Origin: JAPLCX01 sp964460305
GTDB taxonomy: Bacteria; Auribacterota; Tritonobacteria; UBA1439
Direction: 5' to 3'
NCBI GenBank assembly: GCA_964460305.1
Contig: CAYWRA010000011.1
Coordinates: 1-41,418, forward strand
Length of the DNA stretch: 41,418 nucleotides
In this document: in pieces, positions 17,801-25,590 of the stretch
How positions within the stretch are numbered: the first letter of the stretch is position 1
Layout of the letters: the number at the start of each line of letters is the position of its first letter
Notes under the pieces: model-generated
What the model was told of the DNA's origin: nothing
Seen by the model: only the letters and a program-made list of their open reading frames with translations
Database searches by the model: none
Program-made: the position numbers and the translations under genes

Positions 17801-20800
17801 ATGGGGTTATATAACTCCAGACAAGCGAGCCCCTAGAACCAAGAGCGTAGAATCCATAACCATAAGCCCCGCCATAGAGTATTCCATCGCTCCCAAGCGT
17901 CAACGATGGCCATGCGGAGTGTATATCATAGCTCCACAAGAGTGCTCCGGATGAAGCCAGAGCAGAGATACAATTTGAACCATCATAAATTACCCCATCG
18001 CTGCCGATTGTAAGCCCATTCGAGGGGCCCTCCCACCACTCTGTCGGATAACTCCACAAAAGCACCGGATCAGACGGCCCTGCATAACTACTTAGCCCGC
18101 TATGCCTCAAATCATGATGGAACATCGGCCACGGCCACGGCGTTGGTGTGATCGTCGGCGTCGACGTCGGTGTCTCTGTCGGCGTATCCGTTGGCGTAGC
18201 GGTTGGTGTATAGGTCGACGTTTCCGTTGGTGTCTCTGTCGGTGTATCCGTAGGCGTAGGGGTGACCGTAGGTGTTCCTGTAGTCGTCGGAGTTCTAGTA
18301 GGTGTTTCTGTGGGAGTAATGGTCGGAGTCGGGGTCGGCCCGAAAGAGTAGCACACACCCGCGCTGTCGCTTATATAGAGCTTGCCGTCCGAACTTAGCG
18401 CCGGCCCGCCCTGGATAAAACTATATTGATCCACATAAGAGCACCTATAGCTCCACAACAGCGCGCCGGTCGTGTTCCATGCGTATAGCTTGCTGTCGAC
18501 GCTACCATGATATATCCGTCCATCCACGTCGAGCGCGATCGTCCCCATCAGAATGCTATCAGGTCTATCTCCCATCCTGTAACTCCAGACAAGAGCGCCC
18601 GATGTGCTCAATACATATAGTCTCTGGGGCGATGGCGTCCCGGAGGCTTGCGGCAATATGCTGCCCATGTACACCCGGCCGTCCGCCTCGTCAGCCGTCA
18701 CGGCATCACAATAAGCCCCTGTGAAAGTCATGTAGCTCCATCTCAACGTGCCGTTCGAGTTAAATGCATACGCATTGCCGTTGCCTTCGGCGCTTCCCGT
18801 ATATAATTTCTCATCGTCGAACGACGGCGAATGATTGCCACCGACGCCGCGATAACTCCAGTCGAGCGAACCATTCGAATTCATCAGGTATAACGCATTG
18901 CCGATGCCTGCTATGCTTCCATTGCCGCTCCATACCGCGGGAGACGAACGCCCGACGCCGGTCGCATAACTCCATTTTAACGTGCCACCGGAATCGAGCG
19001 CATAGAGCTTCTCTGCCGCCCCAAAGTACAATTCGTCGTTCAGCCCCATGGTGTTCGATGCCTGCACGTCACCGCCCGTTTTATACGTCCATCTGAGACC
19101 TCCACGCGAGTTGAGCGAATAGAAAATGCTGTAATCAACGCCTCCCTTGGATCCGAAATATACATCCCCCGCCGGGCTTAATGCCGGCGCTGAATCCAGG
19201 ATCGCATAACGGCTTTCCACACCCCATGCCCGGTTGTAACTCCAGTAAACAGACGCATAACTCCATGCAATCGTCCCATTCGTGTTCAGACAGTATATCT
19301 TGTGCAACTCGGATAGCGATAACGACTGATCGTTTCCCCCGCCCGCAGTATATATCCGCCCGTCATTTCCTATCGACGGAGGCGCCTCTGTGTGCCCGCC
19401 GAAGAAATGATAGCTCCAGTTGAGCACGCCGATAGCCGGCCCTTCGTGTGGGCTCTTGCCGGAGTGTCTCGGGCTGTACTGGAACATCGGCCAGGCAGGA
19501 GAGTGGAAACTGGTTCCAAGAGCAGGATCGCCGAAGAGATTGTACTGCATCATACACTCTTTTACGTTCCACCCATTCGGATTGCCATAGTAAATAAGAT
19601 ATTCATTCCTGGCTATCGACATGGCCTCCCCAAGTATCGGAACGTAGCCGATATCCGGTGAAATCGCATACTCGAATCTATCAGGGTGGTAGGGCGGGTC
19701 AATCCCCATGATACCCTGCAACGCGATATTCAATAACTGATCGCTGGTGCCTCCGCAAGCTAAGGTAGCCGATCCGGTGTTGGCGACGGTTCCCCCCTGT
19801 ATCTCCTGAAGCTTTTCCATTATGCAATCTTCTTCCTGAAACATGCCGCACATACAGGCCGAGATAAAAGCGAGCGGGAAGTAACTCCGGTTCGTCAGAG
19901 TCGAGTCGTTAACCGAACTTATGTCGAGAAGCCCGCCCCAGACCCAAGCGTTGCCATGGGTATCCACCGTGATAACGCCCGTTCCCGGAGAGAAGCTCTT
20001 ACCCGTGGTCGGATCCACCGTGCCGTTGAAGGCATGGACAAAAGTATTATAGTTCGAGCCGTCGCGTCCGTTGTAATTAGTCTGGCAGAACAATCCGCCG
20101 GGCTTCATCAGGAACTGGATTTTACGGTCCTCACATTGCTCGAAGTCGCCCCATGTATCGCCTGAGGCACCGCCGACACCGGTATTTGCCTGGGCATTCT
20201 GCTCGTAATAGATCGTTTTGCCGACCTGGTTAGCAACATCCGTCGAATTCGAGGCCGAAAAACGCCCGATAGCCAGGTCCCCGTACCAGTCATCCCCCAC
20301 GACGCGGGCATAGTAATAATCGGTATATCCGGTGTCGCTGTAGGTACCGGTGAAATACGCGGGGGTTATTTCCGCCTTGTCGCCGACCAGCAAGACAAAA
20401 CTCGGACGGGTCTCCCACTCGATCGTACCGTTCATAACGTCGCTCAAGTAGTCATGGAGCAGCTCGATCCTATCGTCTTCATCGGTCTCGCCATTGTAGA
20501 TCTCCGAGATGCCGACTACTTTAACAAGGTATCCCTGACTCTCCCTTAGCGAGACCAGAGACGACAGTGCCGAAATGAAATCGTCGTAAGCTATGATAAG
20601 AATGTCCGCACCCGGGTCGGTTGATTCGGTCATCATACGCGCGGAAGCTTTCTCTCCCAATTCGGACTCCACCGACGGATAGTTCGAAACAATCGATCGA
20701 TACATCTGAACCTGCCGTGGTTCAATCCGCTTTTGGAGATAGCCCTGTCCGCCCTCAAATTGCACGGATACCTCAAGCCCCTCGGCAACGACGAGCGTAT

Positions 20801-21317
20801 TGCTCTTTGGTTTGTATTGCACCGGGCTGAGTTCGACGGTTATCACCTCAAGGTCGCGTAGGAAACCGCGGTTGACGATCCTGGCGCGTTCGGCTGGGTA
20901 CGCGGCATCCGAGGCGTAAAAATCGGCATCCTTGATGTATCCCTCGGCACTTTTTTTGCCGGTCGTGGACGGAAGGGGCTGCATCGGTGGCAATTCGCTT
21001 TCTGGAATAACCTCCCGTTCAACAATGCATTTTGAGGAAAGTGTGACTCCAGCCCCCTGGGGGATGGCGAGACAAATCCTGTACACGGGCAGTAACGGCC
21101 TACCCAGCTCCCATGTCTGCGCTGCATCCGGCAGGGTAACGATAAGAGTCGCTGCGTCACTCTCCTTATCGAAGCGGATATCGGCGGCTCCCGTGGAGCA
21201 CGTGAGCTTTACCACTGTAGGGCCTTCCTGGACAACCTGTACCTTCGCAGCACAGATCGATACACATGCGAAACTCATAATCACGGTAGGGATAAACGCA
21301 CTAATCCTGCTCTTCAT
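14853..21317 (-). CDS. Giant secreted gingipain-family (C25) protease with about 30 beta-propeller blades
   Basis: A 2,154-residue protein starting at ATG 21317 (AAGGAGG 5 nt upstream), with a signal peptide ending near CVSICAAK. A C25-type pro-region and caspase-like peptidase domain cover about residues 25-605: ADILIIAYDDF starts the core, the likely catalytic His is in VDTHGN (about H454) and Cys in FISACMCG (about C488), and MQYNLFGDPALG closes it. Four WPMF-led propellers of about eight blades follow; blades repeat the pattern IGSDGxIYxGS, LYALxSxGSLxWSY. Thr/Pro linkers join three of them. Blades resemble PQQ-type repeats, but no quinoprotein catalytic set is seen. The protein stops at the end of a blade with no type IX sorting domain. 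It is likely a surface or secreted protease with substrate- or glycan-binding propellers. Confidence 0.88.
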   Translation of the reverse strand: MKSRISAFIPTVIMSFACVSICAAKVQVVQEGPTVVKLTCSTGAADIRFDKESDAATLIVTLPDAAQTWELGRPLLPVYRICLAIPQGAGVTLSSKCIVEREVIPESELPPMQPLPSTTGKKSAEGYIKDADFYASDAAYPAERARIVNRGFLRDLEVITVELSPVQYKPKSNTLVVAEGLEVSVQFEGGQGYLQKRIEPRQVQMYRSIVSNYPSVESELGEKASARMMTESTDPGADILIIAYDDFISALSSLVSLRESQGYLVKVVGISEIYNGETDEDDRIELLHDYLSDVMNGTIEWETRPSFVLLVGDKAEITPAYFTGTYSDTGYTDYYYARVVGDDWYGDLAIGRFSASNSTDVANQVGKTIYYEQNAQANTGVGGASGDTWGDFEQCEDRKIQFLMKPGGLFCQTNYNGRDGSNYNTFVHAFNGTVDPTTGKSFSPGTGVITVDTHGNAWVWGGLLDISSVNDSTLTNRSYFPLAFISACMCGMFQEEDCIMEKLQEIQGGTVANTGSATLACGGTSDQLLNIALQGIMGIDPPYHPDRFEYAISPDIGYVPILGEAMSIARNEYLIYYGNPNGWNVKECMMQYNLFGDPALGTSFHSPAWPMFQYSPRHSGKSPHEGPAIGVLNWSYHFFGGHTEAPPSIGNDGRIYTAGGGNDQSLSLSELHKIYCLNTNGTIAWSYASVYWSYNRAWGVESRYAILDSAPALSPAGDVYFGSKGGVDYSIFYSLNSRGGLRWTYKTGGDVQASNTMGLNDELYFGAAEKLYALDSGGTLKWSYATGVGRSSPAVWSGNGSIAGIGNALYLMNSNGSLDWSYRGVGGNHSPSFDDEKLYTGSAEGNGNAYAFNSNGTLRWSYMTFTGAYCDAVTADEADGRVYMGSILPQASGTPSPQRLYVLSTSGALVWSYRMGDRPDSILMGTIALDVDGRIYHGSVDSKLYAWNTTGALLWSYRCSYVDQYSFIQGGPALSSDGKLYISDSAGVCYSFGPTPTPTITPTETPTRTPTTTGTPTVTPTPTDTPTETPTETSTYTPTATPTDTPTETPTSTPTITPTPWPWPMFHHDLRHSGLSSYAGPSDPVLLWSYPTEWWEGPSNGLTIGSDGVIYDGSNCISALASSGALLWSYDIHSAWPSLTLGSDGILYGGAYGYGFYALGSRGSLVWSYITPYGSGSSFAIGSGGKLLAGANNGNNRIFCLGLDGALGWSYLTGGAVNASPVIGNDGVVFIGSNDYRLYAMDPAGSIIWSYRSGGRMYSSPALGEGDTIHIGTHDDKSIYTFNSIGSLLWSYRAGAAVLSSPAMDSGFRIYIGSEDRNMYVLNSSGSLVWSYTADGAVASSAALGSDGIVYFGSADPGKSAYALNSNGSLVWKRILDGSGGSPALGSDGRLYIKSQPNDDSDGAIYCIGQAPTPSPTPTMQPGGPWPMFHHDLRHSGLSSYTGPSDPVLLWSYPTEWWEGPSNGLTIGSDGVIYDGSNCISALASSGALLWSYDIHSAWPSLTLGSDGILYGGAYGYGFYALGSRGSLVWSYITPYGSGSSFAIGSGGKLLAGANNGNNRIFCLGLDGALGWSYLTGGAVNASPVIGNDGVVFIGSNDYRLYAMDPAGSIIWSYRSGGRMYSSPALGEGDTIHIGTHDDKSIYTFNSIGSLLWSYRAGAAVLSSPAMDSGFRIYIGSEDRNMYVLNSSGTLAWSYTADGAVASSAALGSDGMIYFGSGESGKSAYALNSDGTLVWKRILDGSGGSPAIGSDGRLYIKSQPNEDNDGAIYCIGQAPTVTPAPTGPTPTPTITPTITPTPTGPTPTPASMAWPMFHHNEKHTGLAFSTGPTQPVLAWSYKIGGAIKASPAVGRDGDVYFCGRNEWGFAYYSIYALNVGGVLRWSYTVGDIIESSPAIGSDGTCYVGSWDKSLYAISSLGSLKWSYWNGDAIKSSPTVDGDGTIYYAVNDGTFCALNSDGSLVWTYMVGGTRTSPTIGNEGAVYVGNDDNLSMYSLNSNGTYKWEFNVYNILRSSPAVGSDEVIYFGTDDYSIYALASDGTLAWSYETGGEVRSSPAIGVGGEIYVNSYDGMMYALNSDGTLIGSALIGDDPDSSPAVGSNGKVYTGSDDHNLYALSGGASIEWSYTTGGAVSSSPAIGNDGRIYVGSDDTRLYCLE
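15956..18133 (-). repeat. 1,089-bp in-frame tandem duplication encoding a whole propeller
   Basis: Segments 15956-17044 and 17045-18133 align at a constant offset of 1,089 bp (363 codons), each beginning with WPMFHHDLRHSGLSSY and ending before YCIGQAP plus linker. About 16275-17030 and 17364-18119 look identical except for isolated bases (for example the codon that gives Thr versus Ala after SSY). In contrast, 16036-16260 and 17125-17349 differ at roughly one base in ten. Confidence 0.9.
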
Positions 21318-21884
21318 AATCCCCTCCTTTAGATAGCAGCCGTACATCGCCCACGCTGAGTAGCGCCCCTTTTCGGACATCGGCTCGACGCTCCAAAACA
21401 ACCGATACTCAGCAAACCGACACTAGAGTATCGGCTACAATCGAGGAATCTGCACGGGATGAATCACCGTGCGCGCCCGGTCTTTATGAATACCTCTACC
21501 AGTGATCAGGCCTTGCGCTCCGCACACACAGCAACTATCGGATGTCTATGGGATCCATGACGCACCGCGCCGAAAGATGCCTAATATTTACACACACTCC
21601 CCATGGAAATGCAACCCCACAAAATCATCCATATTTCATCCATATAAAATGGATGATGATCTCCAAACTCGTGCGTAGGATTGGTAATAGTTGTTATCAT
21701 TGATAATTGCGTAATCCCCCTCAAAAACTGGGAACTGTCGCAACCGATTCTCGCGGAGCGTAAAAGAGAGAGGACTTGTGAAAAATCGAATTAGCCGTAA
21801 ATTAACAGATGAATGTTGAATTTAGCCGAGGAGGCACGCTTCCAAGGGGCCCCTGGAGAGCACACCGAGAAATGGCGAATGAAC
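21318..21884. other. Long non-coding leader upstream of the protease gene
   Basis: No gene is seen. On the minus strand it would be the leader of the protease gene. It contains a 9-bp hairpin (21402-21410 with 21426-21434), an AT-rich stretch with direct and inverted ATCCAT units (about 21628-21660), and one repeat family A arm at 21748-21770. No riboswitch was recognised with confidence. Confidence 0.45.
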
Positions 21885-22015
21885 CTACTCTACCTCGACA
21901 CGGGGAGGGTTCCGTTCTACATCGGCGCCGCACATCCGTTCATCATTTTCAACCCAGCAACGACGAAGATGGCGTATGAAAACAGCCAACTCGTCGTGAA
22001 AGAGGCTACTTTTTA
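21885..22015 (+). pseudogene. 3' remnant of a GT-C-like membrane protein gene
   Basis: The plus strand encodes LLYLDTGRVPFYIGAAHPF and then IIFNPATTKMAYENSQLVV, matching the C-terminus of the protein at 13058-14740 (ILYLDTVRVPFYIGTAHTL, IIFDPATTKTVYENDQLVV). Only about 43 codons remain; all membrane helices are missing. The open frame continues past the homologous part without meaning. Fragment and full copy lie on opposite sides of the giant protease gene in the same orientation. Confidence 0.85.
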
Positions 22016-22107
22016 CTCACCATCGCCCACATCCCATAACGCCCCCGCAGCACTGGTGAATAAACGGCAGCAAGGTGGGATAGTTCTCCAGAAAGAGAAA
22101 TCTTCTA

Positions 22108-23502
22108 TCAACGAACGTATTTTTTCCCGCTGAGGAAACGCATAGAATGCCAGTAGGTCTTGAGACGCGAAAAAAACAGTCTATACGGATGCCGCACAAG
22201 CTGCCATGCGAACGGGATGCTGATGTAAAATTTCCTGTACGCCTTCCTCGCAAGCGCCTCCATCTCCTCTTTTGAAATGCCGGGATAGTCCGGTATGCCT
22301 TCCTTGAGCCATCCCTTCTCTTCCAGCTCCGCATAGTAAGGCGTCCCCGGGAATGGGATCATCAACTGGAATTGCGCGGTATGCGGCCTGATCGAACGGG
22401 CCCACTCTATCGTCTTGAGGACTGTTTCCCTGGTTTCTCCAGGGAAACCGATGGCAAAATCGCCGTGTATCCGGAGTCCCGCTTTTTCGGCGTCGCGGGC
22501 AAATGCCGTCATGCGTTCTTTCGTGACCCCCTTCTTGATGTTCCACAGCACGCCCTGGTCGGCAGATTCAAAACCGACGTGCAGGTTGAGACAATTGGCA
22601 CGCTTCATAAGGGCCAATACGTCATAGGAGAGGTCGCCCCGGCTGTAGCACGACCAGGGGATGGCGTTCCCAGCCTTCAACTTTGCTTCACAAAATTCGG
22701 TTGCGCGGTCCGAGGTGAGCGTATCGTCCTGCAGCATCACTGCGCGAACCTTCGGCATCTCCGTCACGATGGCGCGCAGCTCTTCAACCACGTTATCGAT
22801 AGAACGGCAGTGATATACTGGGCCCTTGATGTAGGAGTGGACCCACAGGCAATAGGTGCAAAGCCCCCAGGCGCATCCCCTGCCCGTCATGATGTCCATG
22901 AAGGGATACGGTTCGGAGGGGACTTTGTATTTGTAGATATCGAGCTGTCGCGCGAAAAAGCGGGAGACAAACGGGATGCGGTCCAGGTCTTCCGTGGATA
23001 GATACGGCCTTTCCGGATTCCGGACAATCCGCCCGCCCTGCCTGTAAACGAGGTTGGGAACAGTCTCAACGACCCTCCCCTCGATGATCTCCCGCACCGG
23101 GAATTCGAACTCACCCGTGACGAGGCCGAGCGCCAATCTGGATTTGCCTAGAGTTTTCTCAGGGTTGACAGACGCATATGGGCCCACGATAAGCGTCCGG
23201 CAGCCGCACTCCTCGGTCAGTTTATCGGCGAAGGCAATATCGTTGTCCTCGCTCAACCTGCCTGTATATACAACAAGCCATTCGGGCCGGTCGGAGACTA
23301 CCCTCTTTCTGACATCATCATGGGTAAGATGATATGCAGGTGCGTCGATCAATCGCACAACGTGGCCGCATTTTTCCAACCATGCGCCGCAGTAACCGAG
23401 CAAGATCGGGTACCACTGCGTGCCCGAAAGGGAAACAAAATCGCAGCGGGCGTTCCTCATGTAATGTGGGACGAACGGCGGCGAGAGGAGCAGCGTCTTC
23501 AT
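22108..23502 (-). CDS. Radical SAM enzyme with N-terminal B12-binding-like domain
   Basis: A 464-residue protein whose N-terminal 160 residues resemble the Rossmann-like cobalamin-binding domain (TLLLSPPFVPHY, TLIVGPYASVNPEKTL) but without a DxHxxG cobalamin His motif. The radical SAM core follows: GRGCAWGLCTYC at residues 208-218, then MLQDDTLTSD, HVGFESADQGVL and GDFAIGFPGETRETV. The three cysteines (C210, C215, C218) are spaced CX4CX2C, not the usual CX3CX2C. Members of this broad group methylate, cyclise or rearrange varied substrates. The start at ATG 23502 overlaps the methyltransferase stop by one base (TGATG), with GGAGGAG just upstream. It is the last gene of the glycan operon, so a modification of lipid or sugar is possible. 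Confidence 0.88.
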   Translation of the reverse strand: MKTLLLSPPFVPHYMRNARCDFVSLSGTQWYPILLGYCGAWLEKCGHVVRLIDAPAYHLTHDDVRKRVVSDRPEWLVVYTGRLSEDNDIAFADKLTEECGCRTLIVGPYASVNPEKTLGKSRLALGLVTGEFEFPVREIIEGRVVETVPNLVYRQGGRIVRNPERPYLSTEDLDRIPFVSRFFARQLDIYKYKVPSEPYPFMDIMTGRGCAWGLCTYCLWVHSYIKGPVYHCRSIDNVVEELRAIVTEMPKVRAVMLQDDTLTSDRATEFCEAKLKAGNAIPWSCYSRGDLSYDVLALMKRANCLNLHVGFESADQGVLWNIKKGVTKERMTAFARDAEKAGLRIHGDFAIGFPGETRETVLKTIEWARSIRPHTAQFQLMIPFPGTPYYAELEEKGWLKEGIPDYPGISKEEMEALARKAYRKFYISIPFAWQLVRHPYRLFFSRLKTYWHSMRFLSGKKYVR

Positions 23503-24329
23503 CACGCTCCTCCCCCGCTTTGTGTCTTCTGGAGAACGATGCACTGCTCTATCGTACAACACCGGAAGGCGAGCGCGCGTTCGCACAGCCGCGCGAACGG
23601 CATGAGGAGCGCGCGAAACAGTTCGGACGGCCAATGCCCCAGCGTATACTCCACGAAGTTGCAAAACACTAGCATTGAAAAGAACGGAACCGACGAGACG
23701 TATACTCTCCGCCGTATCCCATACCCCCTACGCACAAACAATGACAAGTCATGATCGTTAAAATCCGGCTCGCTCCCCGTCGATGAGCTGGGGAACTGTC
23801 CGATGACGGTCTCCACCGCTTTCTTGCCCCCGATCGCGATGGAGTGAAAGAGCCTTGATGCGAGGCTTCCGTTGCGGTCATACACACAGGCGCAACCGCC
23901 TTTTTTCAAGACCCTGTCCGTTTCCTCGACCGCCTTTTCCAAAATGCCGGCCGCCTTGAAATGATGGAGCGCGCCGTTCAACACTACCGTATCGACCGAT
24001 CGTGATTTGAACGGGAAAGACTCGGCAACCGCATTGATGAAGTAATGATCCCGGTCCGTGGAAAGACGGCGTCCGCTTATAAGCATTTGCAGGGAGAGAT
24101 CGGCGGTAACGCTAAGGAAGGAACATTTCTTCCTCATGTAATCTAGAAAGAAGCCGTTGCCGCCGCCCATGTCTACCACTACCTTGTCGCAAAACGGCTC
24201 GTCGCCATAACAGGCCGCCTTCTCTCTCGTGAGTTCCATGAAGAATGGCGACCGTACCTCCCGCTCGTAAAACAGCGCGTTCCTGTCCCACTCCTCCCGC
24301 TCTCTCCTGTAGACGCCCGCATCACTCAT
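23502..24329 (-). CDS. Class I SAM-dependent methyltransferase
   Basis: A 275-residue protein with the SAM-binding glycine motif VVVDMGGGNGFFLDYM (residues 50-65). A motif II/III region follows, AESFPFKSRSVDTVVLNGALHH and VEETDRVLKKGGCACVYDRN, typical of Methyltransf_11-type enzymes. The C-terminal part has hydrophobic stretches (SSVPFFSMLVFCNFVEY) that may contact a membrane or a lipid substrate. ATG 24329 is chosen because GGAG lies 8 nt before it; the in-frame GTG at 24338 abuts that site. It sits between the GT2 gene (51 bp) and the radical SAM gene (1-base overlap). Its acceptor is unknown. Confidence 0.88.
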   Translation of the reverse strand: MSDAGVYRREREEWDRNALFYEREVRSPFFMELTREKAACYGDEPFCDKVVVDMGGGNGFFLDYMRKKCSFLSVTADLSLQMLISGRRLSTDRDHYFINAVAESFPFKSRSVDTVVLNGALHHFKAAGILEKAVEETDRVLKKGGCACVYDRNGSLASRLFHSIAIGGKKAVETVIGQFPSSSTGSEPDFNDHDLSLFVRRGYGIRRRVYVSSVPFFSMLVFCNFVEYTLGHWPSELFRALLMPFARLCERALAFRCCTIEQCIVLQKTQSGGGA

Positions 24330-24380
24330 TGCCGTCACTCCACATTGTGCTCTAGCAGCGAGCCGCCGTCGACTCCACCA

Positions 24381-25568
24381 TCAACTGTTGTCACGCAACT
24401 TTGTATAACTGCTGCTCTGCATGTAAAAAGGGTAACTCAAGCCCACCGCAACAAGGATCAGATTGCTCACCGTAAACAAAATCAGATTGGGAAGAAAGCC
24501 CTTCTTGTCATTCCCTGTCTGCATGGAACGCCCCACCCTCATTATACACGATGTGATGAGGAGAGAGATTAGGAGGAATACAATCCCCGAGACGGCCAAT
24601 CGATTCAATACGGCCCCATTGCACATCAGGGAAACGGTTGCAACCGCAAAATAAGGCACCAACCACGGGATCAGGGCAAGCTGCATCACCTTGGTTACAT
24701 AAATAACCTTGAACCACGGCGGCATCTGCGGCAGCCGATACAGATATCTGAACAGCTCGACGAGGTAGGCATTCCCTTTCCTGAACTTGTGCCTGATGAA
24801 ATCCCGAATGGTTGCGGGGCACCGGATCTCTACGCCGTGCGCCGAGCCGCAGTACTTCGTCAGTCCCCCCTCCGTATTCGCCTTGAAGGCAATGAATATG
24901 TCATCCGCCACGCAATCTTCCGGAAACCGTTCTATAATGGCTGACTTGTAAGCATAGCACGGGGCGACCACTATGGAAGATGCATATGCATTGCTCTCCA
25001 TTATCCTCATCAGGTTCTGATCGCACCAGTAATCACGCTCCATCGACAGGCACTGCCCCGGTACTATGTTTGCGCCCACCACCGCGACTCGCCGATCGGC
25101 GGCAAACTCTTTCACAATTTCGGTGAGCGCGTTCGGATCGAGCATCGCGTCCATATCCGTGCTCACGACGATGTCGGCGCCGCTGCGCACCCTCGCCAAA
25201 CCGTAATTCAACTGTGGTATTTTCCCCACGCACCCTGTCTCCAAGAGGTGGAAGCGCGGGTGGGGGGCAATGCATGCCGCGATGCGCACGGCGGTACCGT
25301 CCGTCGAGCGACCATGGAGGAAAAATATCTCAAGTTTGTCCCAATCGTATTTCAATTCCAGGAGATTGCCGATCTTCCGCTCGACGTATGCCTCCTCATT
25401 GTAACAGGGAACGATAACCGCGATCCTCGGCAACGCGGCGGCCTCCGGAGACGGCCGACTTTTCCGTGAATCCCAGGCCGTAACCAGAAAGAGCATGATG
25501 AGGTAGCCACAGTAACACCAGAACATGAGTATGACCATCGCCCAGTATGCCGTTAGGGTTATGAACAT
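24381..25568 (-). CDS. Family 2 glycosyltransferase, membrane-bound
   Basis: A 395-residue processive-type GT2 protein with one N-terminal helix (residues 3-31), a GT-A domain and at least three C-terminal helices. AVIVPCYNEEAYVERKI opens the catalytic domain; the metal-binding DxD is in VVSTDMDAM, and CVADDIF probably holds the catalytic Asp. The usual DGSTDGT loop reads HGRSTDGT, with the first acidic residue replaced, and the QxxRW position reads RHKFRKGN. It should transfer sugar from a nucleotide donor on the cytoplasmic face, either to a polyprenyl phosphate or a growing glycan. ATG 25568 has GGGAGG 7 nt upstream. The gene begins 22 bp after the YfhO-like gene. Confidence 0.9.
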   Translation of the reverse strand: MFITLTAYWAMVILMFWCYCGYLIMLFLVTAWDSRKSRPSPEAAALPRIAVIVPCYNEEAYVERKIGNLLELKYDWDKLEIFFLHGRSTDGTAVRIAACIAPHPRFHLLETGCVGKIPQLNYGLARVRSGADIVVSTDMDAMLDPNALTEIVKEFAADRRVAVVGANIVPGQCLSMERDYWCDQNLMRIMESNAYASSIVVAPCYAYKSAIIERFPEDCVADDIFIAFKANTEGGLTKYCGSAHGVEIRCPATIRDFIRHKFRKGNAYLVELFRYLYRLPQMPPWFKVIYVTKVMQLALIPWLVPYFAVATVSLMCNGAVLNRLAVSGIVFLLISLLITSCIMRVGRSMQTGNDKKGFLPNLILFTVSNLILVAVGLSYPFYMQSSSYTKLRDNS

Positions 25569-25590
25569 AATATTGCCTCCCATTTCCACT

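Noticed and set aside
18140..18345. Short tandem units that might suggest a CRISPR array or satellite
   Set aside because: They encode Thr/Pro linkers in frame, vary in unit length, and have no spacer-repeat regularity.
14853..21317. True PQQ-dependent dehydrogenase activity
   Set aside because: Blades resemble PQQ-type repeats, but no quinoprotein catalytic residues or cytochrome domain are seen; the enzymatic part is the C25 domain.
21480..21620. Possible cyclic-di-GMP or other riboswitch in the protease leader
   Set aside because: A minus-strand GGAGCGCAAGGCCTG stretch recalls part of a GEMM core, but the other conserved blocks and helices could not be matched.
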